A DNA stretch of 52,258 nucleotides, from NCBI RefSeq assembly GCF_005886875.1, contig NZ_PNBY01000068.1, forward strand, positions 1 through 52,258. The letters run 5' to 3'. Of this stretch, positions 36,470-45,372 are shown piece after piece. Made by a program: the position numbers and the translations under genes. Position 1 is the first letter of the stretch, and every line of letters starts with the position of its first letter. The stretch comes from Pseudoalteromonas aurantia (GTDB lineage Bacteria; Pseudomonadota; Gammaproteobacteria; Enterobacterales; Alteromonadaceae). The notes under the pieces were generated by a model. The model was not told the origin of the DNA. It made no database searches and saw nothing but the letters and a program-made list of their open reading frames with translations.

Positions 36470-37149
36470 GTGCATTTTTTATTACCGGCACCGACACCGA
36501 AGTTGGTAAAACATATGTCACGTCGTTATTGCTAAAATTTTTGACTAAACACAAACGCCAAGCCATTGGTTTTAAGCCGATAGCAGCAGGCGCAGAAGAA
36601 GCGTTTGGTCAGTTAGTGAATGACGATGCTTTGAGTTTGATGGAATGTGCATCGACTCATGCGAAGTATGAGCAAGTTAACCCATTTTGCTTTGAACCAC
36701 CAATAGCGCCTCATATTGCGGCTAAAAGGGCAGGTATTGAAGTGACGGTAAAGCAGTTACAGCATCATTATCATGCGCTAGCTACGTTAGGTGCGGAGTT
36801 CACGTTGGTAGAAGGTGCGGGTGGTTGGGCACTGCCGATTAACGATACCGAGTATATGTATGATTGGGTTAAGACCGAGCAGCTGCCTGTTTTGTTAGTG
36901 GTCGGAATGAAGTTGGGCTGCTTAAATCATGCATTATTAACAATGCAAGTTTTAAAAATGCAAGGGGTGAAGTGTGTTGGCTGGGTCGCTAATCAAATTG
37001 ACAAAGATATGGCGGAATTTGATGAGAATTTAGCGACGCTCAGGCAGCGCATCGATGCGCCATTACTGGCTGTTGCACCTTACACCGAAGACACACCTAA
37101 ACTGCAAATTCATGCAGCGTTAACAGATCTGTTTGGGATCACACTGTAA
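36466..37149 (+). CDS. bioD: Dethiobiotin synthetase
   Basis: 227 residues from ATG 36466. ATP-dependent carboxylation and ring closure of DAPA to dethiobiotin. P-loop GTDTEVGKTYVTSLLL (9-24 region), with the later LVEGAGGWALPIND and VVGMKLGCLNHALLT typical of BioD. The frame runs upstream to 36418 within bioC without homology; the chosen ATG overlaps the bioC stop as ATGA. Last gene of bioBFCD, followed by a terminator. Confidence 0.95.
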   Translation: MSAFFITGTDTEVGKTYVTSLLLKFLTKHKRQAIGFKPIAAGAEEAFGQLVNDDALSLMECASTHAKYEQVNPFCFEPPIAPHIAAKRAGIEVTVKQLQHHYHALATLGAEFTLVEGAGGWALPINDTEYMYDWVKTEQLPVLLVVGMKLGCLNHALLTMQVLKMQGVKCVGWVANQIDKDMAEFDENLATLRQRIDAPLLAVAPYTEDTPKLQIHAALTDLFGITL

Positions 37150-37157
37150 AACTATAA

Positions 37158-37188
37158 AAAGCCAAAGTGTTCCGTTTACTTTGGCTTT
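37158..37188 (+). terminator. Terminator after bioD
   Basis: AAAGCCAAAGT (37158-37168), nine-base loop, ACTTTGGCTTT (37178-37188). The T-run is short, but the A-rich side upstream allows it to serve the leftward gene ending at 37222 as well (bidirectional). Confidence 0.8.
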
Positions 37189-37221
37189 GCTTGCTACATG
37201 TCGGAGATAGGAATTACACGG

Positions 37222-38733
37222 TTAGTTACACCCTTTTTGTACCGTTTGGGTTGTTACTCGAACAGCAAAATCATTGTAATCACTGTCGTTTTCATCTTCC
37301 CAGTATTGTACATTACCGCTTTGTCTCATATTGGTCGTCAGCTGGTTACTATTCCCTTTTATGGCTAATACATAAGTAATAGAGCTTGACTGTAATACGT
37401 CGTAACTGCCGCTTGCGCCATATTCATCAAGTAACTTCACATAACTTCCATTGACCTTAACGCCCCAATCATTATTGTAAAATGAGCTTTCAGAAACAAA
37501 TTGGTAGTTTATCCGAGTGTAATTTACCGGAGTACAGGCTTCATCGTCATTAATGATAGTTCCACTGGCGCTGCTTTGGCCTGTAACGCCTGTTTGTGCG
37601 GTGGCATTGACGGTTAATGTTTTGTCTGCGCTGTGTACATCGTTATCAATTGTTTGAATGGTAACGGTCGCGCTTGTTTGACCTGCAGGAATGGTTACGG
37701 CACTCGTTGTTAATGTGTAATCACTTGGCGACGTTGTGCCATCTGTTATAGATAAAGCCACCGTGATATCTTCATTAAACGTCGCGCTGATGGTCGCACT
37801 GTATGTGAGCGTACCACCTTCAACAACCGAGTCTGTCACTGGTTGTAACGAGAACGACGGCTTTGGCACGGTGCCACACTGTGCATTGGTGTAACAGGCA
37901 ACGGGTTGGTTGGTGTTAGTTGCTAAGTCGTTTAATCTAACTGGCACGGTTGCCACAAGACATGTCGACCCTGTACTCGGTTCTAAGACATATAACTGTG
38001 ACTTATTAGCGTGACCGTGGTCGTTGATCAAGGTGCGGCTGATCATCACATCGCCCGCTTGGTTAAGGGTTGCACCTGTCACTGAGGTTAGCCCATGGCT
38101 AGAAAGCAAGCTTAATGAGTAGTTACTGCGGTTTATTTCATAGGTTGAACTAGAAGTCACAAGAAGCAATTTAGCATCTTGGATAACTAGGTCGCCGCGG
38201 TATTTTCCCGATACACCGCCAAGTGAAGCAAGCTCGGTTGCTTCGCCAGTCTCCTTGTTAATTTGATACAGCTTATTGTAACTATTAGCGAGTAAAACGT
38301 CATTTTGACTATCATAAACCATCCCAACGACGGACTTAGTTGTTCCCACGGTGGTATGACTTTGGCTCGTGAAGTCATAGTAGGCGAGTTTGGTCGTTCT
38401 ATATTTTTTACCTTTAATTGGTAAGTGCGCTAGTTCATCAGCACTGATAGCAAGTCCACTGATGTCGACTTCATATTCTGTGGGACGGGGTGAGGCCACA
38501 TAGTACATTCGATTAGTAGCGCTGTCGAACGCCAAAGCGCTAGAACTAAATTTAGCAACAGAGTTGGCTTGTGCAGTTTGAGCTTCTTCATTTAAGCTAA
38601 ATAATAAGCCTAAATCGCCACGACCAGCATTAATGCCATAGAGCTCACCCTGACATTCGTTTGCATACCCGGAGGTAGAAATACTAATTGCGATCAATGA
38701 AAGTGCGGGTAAAGTTAGTGAAGTTTTTAGCAT
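37222..38733 (-). CDS. Secreted Calx-beta protein with DUF4114-like end
   Basis: 503 residues from ATG 38733 (an in-frame ATG eight codons upstream is less likely). Signal peptide MLKTSLTLPALSLIAISIST to about GYA/NEC. The N-terminal part (about 25-280) has repeated short strands of a beta-propeller-like fold (LYGINAGRGDL, KLYQINKETGEATELASLGG). A Calx-beta domain follows (about 289-396; SVVEGGTLTYSA, TVTIQTIDND). The tail (about 400-495) has WEDENDSDYNDFAVRV, the DxDYNDF signature of DUF4114-like modules. Probably a calcium-binding exported surface or matrix protein. The family is known mainly from marine bacteria. Ends in GCN, no sorting signal. Confidence 0.75.
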   Translation of the reverse strand: MLKTSLTLPALSLIAISISTSGYANECQGELYGINAGRGDLGLLFSLNEEAQTAQANSVAKFSSSALAFDSATNRMYYVASPRPTEYEVDISGLAISADELAHLPIKGKKYRTTKLAYYDFTSQSHTTVGTTKSVVGMVYDSQNDVLLANSYNKLYQINKETGEATELASLGGVSGKYRGDLVIQDAKLLLVTSSSTYEINRSNYSLSLLSSHGLTSVTGATLNQAGDVMISRTLINDHGHANKSQLYVLEPSTGSTCLVATVPVRLNDLATNTNQPVACYTNAQCGTVPKPSFSLQPVTDSVVEGGTLTYSATISATFNEDITVALSITDGTTSPSDYTLTTSAVTIPAGQTSATVTIQTIDNDVHSADKTLTVNATAQTGVTGQSSASGTIINDDEACTPVNYTRINYQFVSESSFYNNDWGVKVNGSYVKLLDEYGASGSYDVLQSSSITYVLAIKGNSNQLTTNMRQSGNVQYWEDENDSDYNDFAVRVTTQTVQKGCN

Positions 38734-38937
38734 GGTGCAATACCTAAGGTAGTTCATCCCGAACAGCTAATACAACACAAAGTAATGTCACATCCGATCC
38801 ATATAACAGATATGATTTCTTAATCCTTTGAGGCGAGTGCTTCCGTTATTGACTTTGCAATCTTAGGCTATTATCTACATCACAAAACAATTTATCAACA
38901 TTTATTTGGTACTAAAGGGTTGGTTTTTTTAGTTGGG

Positions 38938-39138
38938 TTAGTCATTGTTGTTCATTTTTAGATAGTTAGGGAGCAGCTCTTCTACAATTTTTTTTGCAGG
39001 GATGGTATAGCGTACCCCGTTAAACATGACTGATGTCTGTTCGTCGATACCGGTGATCCCAGTTAATGTCCAACCTTCACCTTTTTCTGGACAAAATACT
39101 TTCGTGGTAGGTTGGATCACTTCAAATTCTTCAGACAT
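38938..39138 (-). CDS. Small hypothetical protein
   Basis: 66 residues, MSEEFEVIQPTTKVFCPEKG at the start and a hydrophilic end LPNYLKMNNND. AGGAAA precedes its ATG by about six bases, making it a likely real gene. No signal peptide, no membrane helix, one cysteine. Family not recognised. It is flanked by a 205-bp spacer and starts divergently from the GNAT gene at 39215. Confidence 0.6.
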   Translation of the reverse strand: MSEEFEVIQPTTKVFCPEKGEGWTLTGITGIDEQTSVMFNGVRYTIPAKKIVEELLPNYLKMNNND

Positions 39139-39214
39139 TGGGTTTCCTAGATAGACTGACTTTGCGCGGATAGTTTATACTAATTTTGAAAATTTCCAAT
39201 CAGTACAATGTAAA

Positions 39215-39745
39215 ATGAACCTTGAATCATCGCGTTTATTATTTCGGCCAATTTCATATCGAGACACAGATGTACTATTGAGCATTCTTAATGATCCTCG
39301 TGTAGCGCAATACAACGATTATGGTATGTGTTTATCCCGTGATGAAATTAAAGCCCTGATACAGTGGGACTTAGAGCAAATGTATCTTGGTGTTGGTACA
39401 CGTTACGCTATGTTACTTAAGCCATGCAATACGTTCGTCGGTACGTTGGGCATCTATGATCATGATAAATTAAGCAACACGTGCCATATTGGCTTTGAGC
39501 TGTCCAGTATGTATTGGGGAAGGGGGCTTATGTATGAAGCACTAGACTGCCTAGTGCAAACTATACAGCACGGCAATACCCTGTTTCATGGTAACTTGGT
39601 TATATCAGCCAAAGTGGCACGCAATAATGCGCGGTGTGCACAGCTCTTAAACCGGCTTCAGTTTTACCTTGTTGAGTCACAAGACGCAGACAAGTCAGAT
39701 CACCACCATTATCAATTAAGAATACAGTGTAATTCTCTGACATGA
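39215..39745 (+). CDS. GNAT acetyltransferase, RimJ/RimL type
   Basis: 176 residues. ESSRLLFRPISYRDTDVLLSILND at the N-terminus and GFELSSMYWGRGLMYEALDCL (motif A, acetyl-CoA pyrophosphate loop) then VARNNARCAQLLNRLQF (motif B) identify a RimJ/RimL-like N-acetyltransferase. Such enzymes modify ribosomal protein N-termini or small amines; the substrate cannot be given. Monocistronic; its end converges on the TetR regulator 15 bp away. Confidence 0.87.
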   Translation: MNLESSRLLFRPISYRDTDVLLSILNDPRVAQYNDYGMCLSRDEIKALIQWDLEQMYLGVGTRYAMLLKPCNTFVGTLGIYDHDKLSNTCHIGFELSSMYWGRGLMYEALDCLVQTIQHGNTLFHGNLVISAKVARNNARCAQLLNRLQFYLVESQDADKSDHHHYQLRIQCNSLT

Positions 39746-39760
39746 GTTTAATCCTTCTCT

Positions 39761-40285
39761 TTATTTTTGAATTAAGTGTAATTTGTTACTCAGTACACGG
39801 ACCATCTCATCAGCTGTCTGCGCTTCGTTACAGAGGCCTTGTAACAGCGTCATAAAGTAACAATCCATCATGATATTTGCTTGAGCTGCATCATATTGCG
39901 TCTCTGAGTAAAGGGTCAGTTTAAACGCGTCTAATTGGTCGACAAAGTAAGCTTGTTGCCAAAGAATACAAACAACGAGCTCTTTACTAAATTCTCTATT
40001 TTCTAAGTAAAAAGCATATAGGTGCTTAGCGTAGTGGCGCAGCTTTAATCTTGGCGTATGGTGAGTATCTGACAAAGCAGCATTTTTAATGACGTCTTCG
40101 ATTTTACGATACATTGCTACTTTAAGTATTTCGGCTTTGGAAGGAAAGTGACTAAAAACAGTGCCGGTTGCTACACCTGCTTGCTGTGATATTTGCCGAG
40201 TAGTGGTTTCATGATAGCCATACTCATTAAATAAATTCCAGCTAGCATCTAGAATAGCTAAATATGTTTTTTCTCTTTTATTCAT
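39761..40285 (-). CDS. TetR/AcrR-family regulator
   Basis: 174 residues from ATG 40285. The helix-turn-helix is at about 12-52 (YLAILDASWNLFNEYGYHET; TTRQISQQAGVATGTVFSHF). The C-terminal half contains the ligand domain (YAFYLENREFSKELVVCILW). The open frame extends to 40390, but that segment crosses the operator region and lacks homology; ATG 40297 is an alternative. It is divergent from a small membrane protein, with two operator-like palindromes between them, suggesting autorepression and control of that neighbour. Confidence 0.88.
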   Translation of the reverse strand: MNKREKTYLAILDASWNLFNEYGYHETTTRQISQQAGVATGTVFSHFPSKAEILKVAMYRKIEDVIKNAALSDTHHTPRLKLRHYAKHLYAFYLENREFSKELVVCILWQQAYFVDQLDAFKLTLYSETQYDAAQANIMMDCYFMTLLQGLCNEAQTADEMVRVLSNKLHLIQK

Positions 40286-40355
40286 AACATTACCCATATA
40301 TGTCTGCAAATATACTAGCACTATTTTTGATACAAGCACATATTTCGCTTGATTG

Positions 40356-40389
40356 TGAGCGTGCTCAATTATTATAATGAGCGCGCTCA
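40356..40389. promoter_or_regulatory. Paired operator TGAGCGYGCTCA
   Basis: TGAGCGTGCTCA (40356-40367) and TGAGCGCGCTCA (40378-40389, perfect palindrome) lie 22 bp apart centre to centre, i.e. about two helical turns, on the same DNA face. They sit between the TetR gene and the divergent small membrane protein. Two-dimer binding by the TetR product is the simplest reading. Confidence 0.75.
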
Positions 40390-40406
40390 ATTTATAAGGA
40401 CGTGTT

Positions 40407-40619
40407 ATGTATAAGATATTAGGTTACTTACTGTTTTTACCCTTTATAGGTTTTTACTCTTTTATACTGGGGCCCATTTTAAAGCTGGTTTTGCTACCAG
40501 GGGGGATGTTGTTGTTTTTACTCATTCTGGGTCCAACGGATTTTATGGCGCATATCAGGGCTGCTTACCCGCAACTGAAAAATAGCCAGAAAGAGGATAA
40601 AGCCGTAACTTCTCCCTGA
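40407..40619 (+). CDS. Small membrane protein under TetR control
   Basis: 70 residues with two hydrophobic segments (about 3-31 and 31-44; LGYLLFLPFIGFYSF, GGMLLFLLILG), then a polar tail rich in Lys and Gln. AAGGA lies seven bases before the ATG, and the palindrome pair ends 17 bp upstream. No family was recognised. As the only gene facing the regulator, it is its likely target; related regulator partners are often small efflux or lipid-stress proteins, but nothing in the sequence proves this. Confidence 0.65.
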   Translation: MYKILGYLLFLPFIGFYSFILGPILKLVLLPGGMLLFLLILGPTDFMAHIRAAYPQLKNSQKEDKAVTSP

Positions 40620-40700
40620 ACATCGTGGTTTTACGCGCGCGTTTAGTTTAAAATCAGGCTCTGATGAAATGTAAATTCAGATAAATCTGAGGAGCCTGTT

Positions 40701-42290
40701 ATTTTAAGCGCAGCTAACGTCACCATGCAGTTTGGTGCAAAACCTTTATTCGAAAATATCTCTGTAAAATTTGGCGATGGTAATCGTTACGGCCTGATTG
40801 GGGCAAATGGTTGTGGTAAGTCGACATTGATGAAGATCCTGGGTGGCGAACTTGAAGCCAGCGCCGGTAACGTGAGTGTGTCACCGAACACCCGTCTAGC
40901 TAAACTAAATCAGGACCAATTTGCATACGAAGAATACTCTGTTGTTGACACTGTTATCATGGGTCATAAGGAGCTTTGGAGCGTAAAGGCAGAGCGAGAT
41001 CGTATTTACTCTTTGCCTGAAATGAGTGAAGAAGATGGTATGAAAGTCGCTGATCTTGAAACTGAGTTTGCCGAAATGGACGGTTATTCAGCTGAAGCAA
41101 AAGCAGGTGAATTGTTACTTGGTGTTGGTATTCCCACTGAGCAGCATTATGGCTTAATGTCTGAAGTGGCACCGGGTTTTAAATTACGAGTGCTGTTAGC
41201 ACAGGTACTATTTGCTGATCCAGATATCATGTTACTTGACGAACCGACCAACAACTTGGATATTTATACAATCAAGTGGCTTGAAGATATTCTGAATCAG
41301 CGTGATTGCACCATGCTAATTATTTCTCACGATCGTCATTTCTTAAACTCAGTCTGTACACATATGGCAGATATTGATTACGGTGAATTGCGTGTTTACC
41401 CAGGTAACTATGATGAGTACATGTTTGCGGCAACGCAGGCGCGTGAAAAGCTACTGAGTGAAAACGCTAAGAAAAAAGCACAGATTGCTGAGTTGCAACA
41501 GTTTGTTTCGCGTTTTTCTGCAAATGCTTCTAAAGCAAAGCAAGCGACATCACGAGCTAAACAAATTGATAAAATTCAACTGGATGATGTAAAAGCATCG
41601 TCTCGTCAATCTCCATTCATTCGTTTTGAGCAGTCAAAGCAATTATTCAGAAATGCACTTGAACTCAATAAAGTGGGTCAAGGTTATGATGAGTTATTGT
41701 TTTCAGGTCTGGAAGGTTTAGTTGAAGTCGGCGAGCGCATAGCTATTATTGGTGAAAATGGTGTTGGTAAATCAACGTTATTGCATTCTTTGGCAGGTCG
41801 ACTAGACCTTAAAGAAGGTGACTTTAAATGGTCTGAGAATTCAAATATCGGTTATTACGCTCAGGATCATGCCGAAGAATTTGATAAAGAAATGACGGTG
41901 TTTGAGTGGATGGAGCAATGGCAACAAGAAGGCGATGATGAGCAAGTTATTCGTAGCTACTTGGGCCGTATGCTGTTTTCTCAAAATGACATTAAAAAGT
42001 CAGTTAAAGTACTCTCTGGTGGTGAACAAGGTCGAATGCTTTTTGGTAAGCTAATGATGTTCAAACACAACATGTTGCTGATGGATGAGCCGACTAACCA
42101 CATGGATATGGAGTCTATCGAAGCACTTAACTTAGCATTAGAGCAGTATGAAGGCACTTTGTTCTTCGTGTCTCACGACAGGCAGTTTGTGTCATCGCTC
42201 GCGACGCGTATTTGGGAAATCAAAGACGGGAAAGTGATTGACTTTAGAGGCAGTTACGAAGAGTACCTTGCCTCACAAGAGCAGCCATAA
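40701..42290 (+). CDS. ybiT: ABC-F translation factor, YbiT type, apparent AUU start
   Basis: 529 residues, two ABC domains and no membrane part. First Walker [10 protein letters not shown], Walker [10 protein letters not shown]; second GENGVGKST, signature VLSGGEQGR, Walker [10 protein letters not shown]; an arginine/lysine-rich linker ([18 protein letters not shown]) between them. ABC-F proteins bind the ribosomal E site. The frame upstream of ATG 40725 encodes ILSAANVT, collinear with the N-terminus of E. coli YbiT (MLVSSNVT), and the only possible initiator at that position is ATT 40701-40703, six bases after a strong GAGGAG (40689-40694). Starting at ATG 40725 would delete the first beta strand. 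Confidence 0.92.
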   Translation: MLSAANVTMQFGAKPLFENISVKFGDGNRYGLIGANGCGKSTLMKILGGELEASAGNVSVSPNTRLAKLNQDQFAYEEYSVVDTVIMGHKELWSVKAERDRIYSLPEMSEEDGMKVADLETEFAEMDGYSAEAKAGELLLGVGIPTEQHYGLMSEVAPGFKLRVLLAQVLFADPDIMLLDEPTNNLDIYTIKWLEDILNQRDCTMLIISHDRHFLNSVCTHMADIDYGELRVYPGNYDEYMFAATQAREKLLSENAKKKAQIAELQQFVSRFSANASKAKQATSRAKQIDKIQLDDVKASSRQSPFIRFEQSKQLFRNALELNKVGQGYDELLFSGLEGLVEVGERIAIIGENGVGKSTLLHSLAGRLDLKEGDFKWSENSNIGYYAQDHAEEFDKEMTVFEWMEQWQQEGDDEQVIRSYLGRMLFSQNDIKKSVKVLSGGEQGRMLFGKLMMFKHNMLLMDEPTNHMDMESIEALNLALEQYEGTLFFVSHDRQFVSSLATRIWEIKDGKVIDFRGSYEEYLASQEQP

Positions 42291-42297
42291 CTGAACG

Positions 42298-42322
42298 AAC
42301 CGCGCTTTTGAGCGCGGTTTTT
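42298..42322 (+). terminator. Terminator after the ABC-F gene
   Basis: AACCGCGCT (42298-42306), TTTG loop, AGCGCGGTT (42311-42319), then T-run. Confidence 0.92.
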
Positions 42323-42515
42323 GGTTGGGTCGCAGTTAATTTTATTGCTTTTTATAAGATGCGCTGTATTTCATAAAGCAGTAATAACAATGGTATTAGC
42401 CCTATAGTTAGGTATAATACCGCGCAAAAATTAGCATGGTTTTGAATACCCCAAAGTACATTCAAAACTGTGATTTATATCGTATCGTTCAATTTACTAC
42501 TACCGAGGATTTACT

Positions 42516-42998
42516 ATGACGGTTGGCATTATTATGGGTTCAAAATCAGATTGGCCTACCATGCAACATGCAGCAGATATGTTAGATAAGTTTGGCATTG
42601 AGTATGAAACAAAAGTTGTTTCAGCGCACCGTACTCCTCAACTTTTGGCTGATTATGCATCAACCGCTGCTGAGCGCGGTATTAAAGTCATTATTGCCGG
42701 CGCTGGTGGTGCTGCACACCTTCCTGGTATGGCTGCGGCTTTTACAAGCCTGCCAGTGTTGGGTGTACCAGTTAAATCTAAAACATTAAATGGTGTTGAT
42801 TCATTACTTTCGATTTGCCAAATGCCAAAAGGTGTTGCTGTAGGAACATTGGCTATTGGTGATGCTGGTGCAGCAAATGCTGGATTACTCGCTGCACAAA
42901 TATTGGGTTGTCAGCAACCAGAAATATTTGACAAGGTTGAAGCATTCCGTAAAGAACAAACGGAAACTATTTTAGCTAACCCAAATCCAGCTGAATAA
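42516..42998 (+). CDS. purE: N5-carboxyaminoimidazole ribonucleotide mutase
   Basis: 160 residues, the bacterial class I PurE size. It moves the carboxylate of N5-CAIR to CAIR in purine synthesis. Motifs: [13 protein letters not shown] (substrate loop), VSAHRTPQ with the catalytic histidine, and [19 protein letters not shown] at 42413-42418 is a possible -10; the leader is about 95 bp. purK starts one base after its stop. Confidence 0.96.
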   Translation: MTVGIIMGSKSDWPTMQHAADMLDKFGIEYETKVVSAHRTPQLLADYASTAAERGIKVIIAGAGGAAHLPGMAAAFTSLPVLGVPVKSKTLNGVDSLLSICQMPKGVAVGTLAIGDAGAANAGLLAAQILGCQQPEIFDKVEAFRKEQTETILANPNPAE

Positions 42999-42999
42999 T

Positions 43000-44148
43000 A
43001 TGAATATTTTAGTTTTAGGGTCAGGGCAATTAGCGCGCATGATGAGCTTATCTGCGACGCATTTAGATTTACACGTGTTGGCATATGATGTCGCGAATAA
43101 GCAGATCATCAACCCGGTAACAGGGCAGATACATGAACTCTCATTGACTGAGGCCATCGCGCAAAGTTGTGCAATCACGGCTGAGTTTGAGCATATCCCA
43201 GCAGATGTATTAGCGCTGTGTTCTGCGAGCGGTAAGTTCTATCCGGGTGCTGAAGCGATTGCAACTGGGGGTGACAGAGCGAAGGAAAAAGCATTACTAG
43301 ATACTGCCTCTGTTCGTTGCGCGCCCTATAAGTTAATTACAGAAAAACAGCACTTTTTAGATGCGATCACTGAACTGGCGATGCCAATGGTAGTTAAAAC
43401 CTGCCAAGCAGGGTACGACGGTAAAGGTCAATGGCGAGTAAAGTCATTGGATGATGTTGACGTTATTTGGGCTGAAATGGCAGAGTTTTTAGCAGCAGGA
43501 AGTGAATTAACACCGCACTCTATTATTGCTGAGAAAATGATCCCATTTGACCGTGAGGTATCGATCATCGGTGTTAGAGATCGTAATGGCCAGTGTAAAA
43601 TATATCCACTGACTGAAAATCAACATACTAATGGCGTATTAACACTATCGATTGCAGGTAAAGAAAAAGGGGCAATTCAGCAACAAGCTGAGCGTGCTTT
43701 TAATGCTATTGCAACGTGTCTTGATTATGTTGGTGTGTTGGCCATTGAGTTTTTCGATGTGCAAGGTGAATTACTGGTTAATGAGATTGCGCCTCGCGTG
43801 CACAATTCAGGACACTGGACCCAGCAAGGCTGCCATACAAGCCAATTTGAAAATCATATGCGGGCCGTTGCCGGTCTGCCTTTGGGTTCTACAGAGTTAT
43901 TGAGGCCCACGGCTATGATCAATGTGCTTGGCCAACATCAGATCCCACAAGCGGTATTATCCGTTAGTGACGTGACCAGTCATTGGTATGCTAAGGAAGC
44001 GAAAGCAGGGCGTAAGATGGGTCATATCAATGTATCTGCCAGTTCTTTGCACAGCTTGGGTGAAAAGCTAGGAGAACTAGCAGATATTTTACCAGAAGAA
44101 AGCTTCCCAGGCGTCCTCGCCACAGGGCAGCAGCTCATTTTAAATTAA
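43000..44148 (+). CDS. purK: N5-carboxyaminoimidazole ribonucleotide synthase
   Basis: 382 residues of the ATP-grasp family. It couples ATP and bicarbonate to AIR to form the PurE substrate. MNILVLGSGQLARMM begins the nucleotide-binding fold; VVKTCQAGYDGKGQW is the ATP-grasp loop, and EIAPRVHNSGHWT the metal and carboxylate region. Contiguous with purE (one-base gap); a terminator follows. Confidence 0.96.
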   Translation: MNILVLGSGQLARMMSLSATHLDLHVLAYDVANKQIINPVTGQIHELSLTEAIAQSCAITAEFEHIPADVLALCSASGKFYPGAEAIATGGDRAKEKALLDTASVRCAPYKLITEKQHFLDAITELAMPMVVKTCQAGYDGKGQWRVKSLDDVDVIWAEMAEFLAAGSELTPHSIIAEKMIPFDREVSIIGVRDRNGQCKIYPLTENQHTNGVLTLSIAGKEKGAIQQQAERAFNAIATCLDYVGVLAIEFFDVQGELLVNEIAPRVHNSGHWTQQGCHTSQFENHMRAVAGLPLGSTELLRPTAMINVLGQHQIPQAVLSVSDVTSHWYAKEAKAGRKMGHINVSASSLHSLGEKLGELADILPEESFPGVLATGQQLILN

Positions 44149-44156
44149 CTGCTACG

Positions 44157-44181
44157 GCCGGATTTAATATCCGGCTTTTTT
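44157..44181 (+). terminator. Terminator after purEK
   Basis: GCCGGAT (44157-44163), TTAAT loop, ATCCGGC (44169-44175), then six T. Confidence 0.92.
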
Positions 44182-44207
44182 GTGCTTAAAAAATAGAGTT
44201 TCAAATT

Positions 44208-45134
44208 ATGGTGCCATTACATACAGTCGGTTTCTTCCTCCTGTTTCTGCTGTCTTTCACTCCCCTTGTTGGTCCTGCTCTGGCGCTATTTATGGGGATC
44301 GCTTTTACGTGGTTTTTTGGTAACCCTATGGTTGCGTTGAGCTCCAAAGCCAGTAAGTGGATGTTAAAAGTAGCGGTAATTGGGCTGGGCTTCAATGTTA
44401 ATATTTATGATGTGTTGGAAGTGGGCCGAAGCTCAATTGTCCTAACGATTGTGAGTATCACCGCCATAATTGGCTTAGGTGAGATCCTCACACAATTATT
44501 CAGGTTGAATAAAAATACCGGTGTTTTGATCTCGTTTGGTACTGCGATTTGCGGTGGTAGTGCAATTGCTGCGATGGCACCAGTAATCAAAGCGAAAGAA
44601 CATGAAATTGCTGTGGCATTGACGGTGGTATTTTTACTGAACGCGATAGGGTTGATGATCTTTCCCAGTATTGGGCTGTATTTTGGGTTATCGGATCAAC
44701 AGTTTGCTGTATGGGCTGCGTTGGCAATCCACGATACGAGCAGTGTAGTTGCTGCAGCTGCGACATTTAGTCCTTTAGCGGTTGGCATCGCCACGACCAT
44801 AAAATTAACACGTGCAATGTGGATCATTCCGTATACTGCTTTAGCCGGTGTTTTTTGGAAGAGTGAAGAGAAAGCTAGCATTCCGCTATTTATCGTGGGC
44901 TTTTTAATGGCTGCACTGTGTAATACGTGGTTTGAACAAGGCTATTTTCTGTGGCAAACCCTGTATGCTGGTGCAAAGCATGTGTTGGTTGCAACCTTGT
45001 TTTTAATTGGAGCGGGTGTTTCAAGAAAAATTTTAGTTGAAACTGGCTGGCGACCTTTTACTATGGCTATGATTTTGTGGATCATAGTAAGTAGTACACT
45101 GCTACTGCTGATAAAAGATGGTTACATTTCGTAA
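44208..45134 (+). CDS. YeiH-family (UPF0324) membrane transporter
   Basis: 308 residues with about ten membrane segments. Family signatures are GLGFNVNIYDVLEVG, ISFGTAICGGSAIAAMAPVI and AIHDTSSVVAAAATF. The family is annotated as putative sulfate exporters; the substrate in this organism is not established. The gene begins 27 bp after the purEK terminator. Length is close to that of E. coli YeiH (about 350), slightly shorter at the N-terminus. Confidence 0.87.
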   Translation: MVPLHTVGFFLLFLLSFTPLVGPALALFMGIAFTWFFGNPMVALSSKASKWMLKVAVIGLGFNVNIYDVLEVGRSSIVLTIVSITAIIGLGEILTQLFRLNKNTGVLISFGTAICGGSAIAAMAPVIKAKEHEIAVALTVVFLLNAIGLMIFPSIGLYFGLSDQQFAVWAALAIHDTSSVVAAAATFSPLAVGIATTIKLTRAMWIIPYTALAGVFWKSEEKASIPLFIVGFLMAALCNTWFEQGYFLWQTLYAGAKHVLVATLFLIGAGVSRKILVETGWRPFTMAMILWIIVSSTLLLLIKDGYIS

Positions 45135-45184
45135 TATATTTTAAATTATACGGAACTCTTTTGAAGGTTGTACGGTCTTATTTT

Positions 45185-45281
45185 ATGAGGCGTGGATAGG
45201 CCTCATTTCATATTCGTTGTTTGGCAACGAATATGTGAGCGCAGAGAGTATTTGGCCAGTATCCCATACTGGCCTTTTTTT
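45185..45281 (+). ncRNA. Three-hairpin structured segment ending in a terminator
   Basis: Hairpin 1: ATGAGGC (45185-45191) / GCCTCAT (45200-45206). Hairpin 2: CATATTCGTTG (45209-45219) / CAACGAATATG (45225-45235), 11 perfect pairs. Hairpin 3: GGCCAGTAT (45254-45262) / ATACTGGCC (45266-45274) with CCC loop and seven T. The third is a strong intrinsic terminator for the transporter gene. The first two are not needed for termination and may belong to a small RNA of about 100 nt or protect the transcript end. No clear own promoter was found. Confidence 0.5.
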
Positions 45282-45372
45282 CGTCTTAAAACTCGGCGAT
45301 TAGTCTAAAATAAGTCGAAATATTGCAGTGAATTTGCTTAAATAAGGCAATTTTCATAAAAATAGAAGCGCA

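Noticed and set aside
42421..42445. PurR operator before purE
   Set aside because: CGCAAA matches one half-site, but the second half is absent, so it does not meet the 16-bp palindrome.
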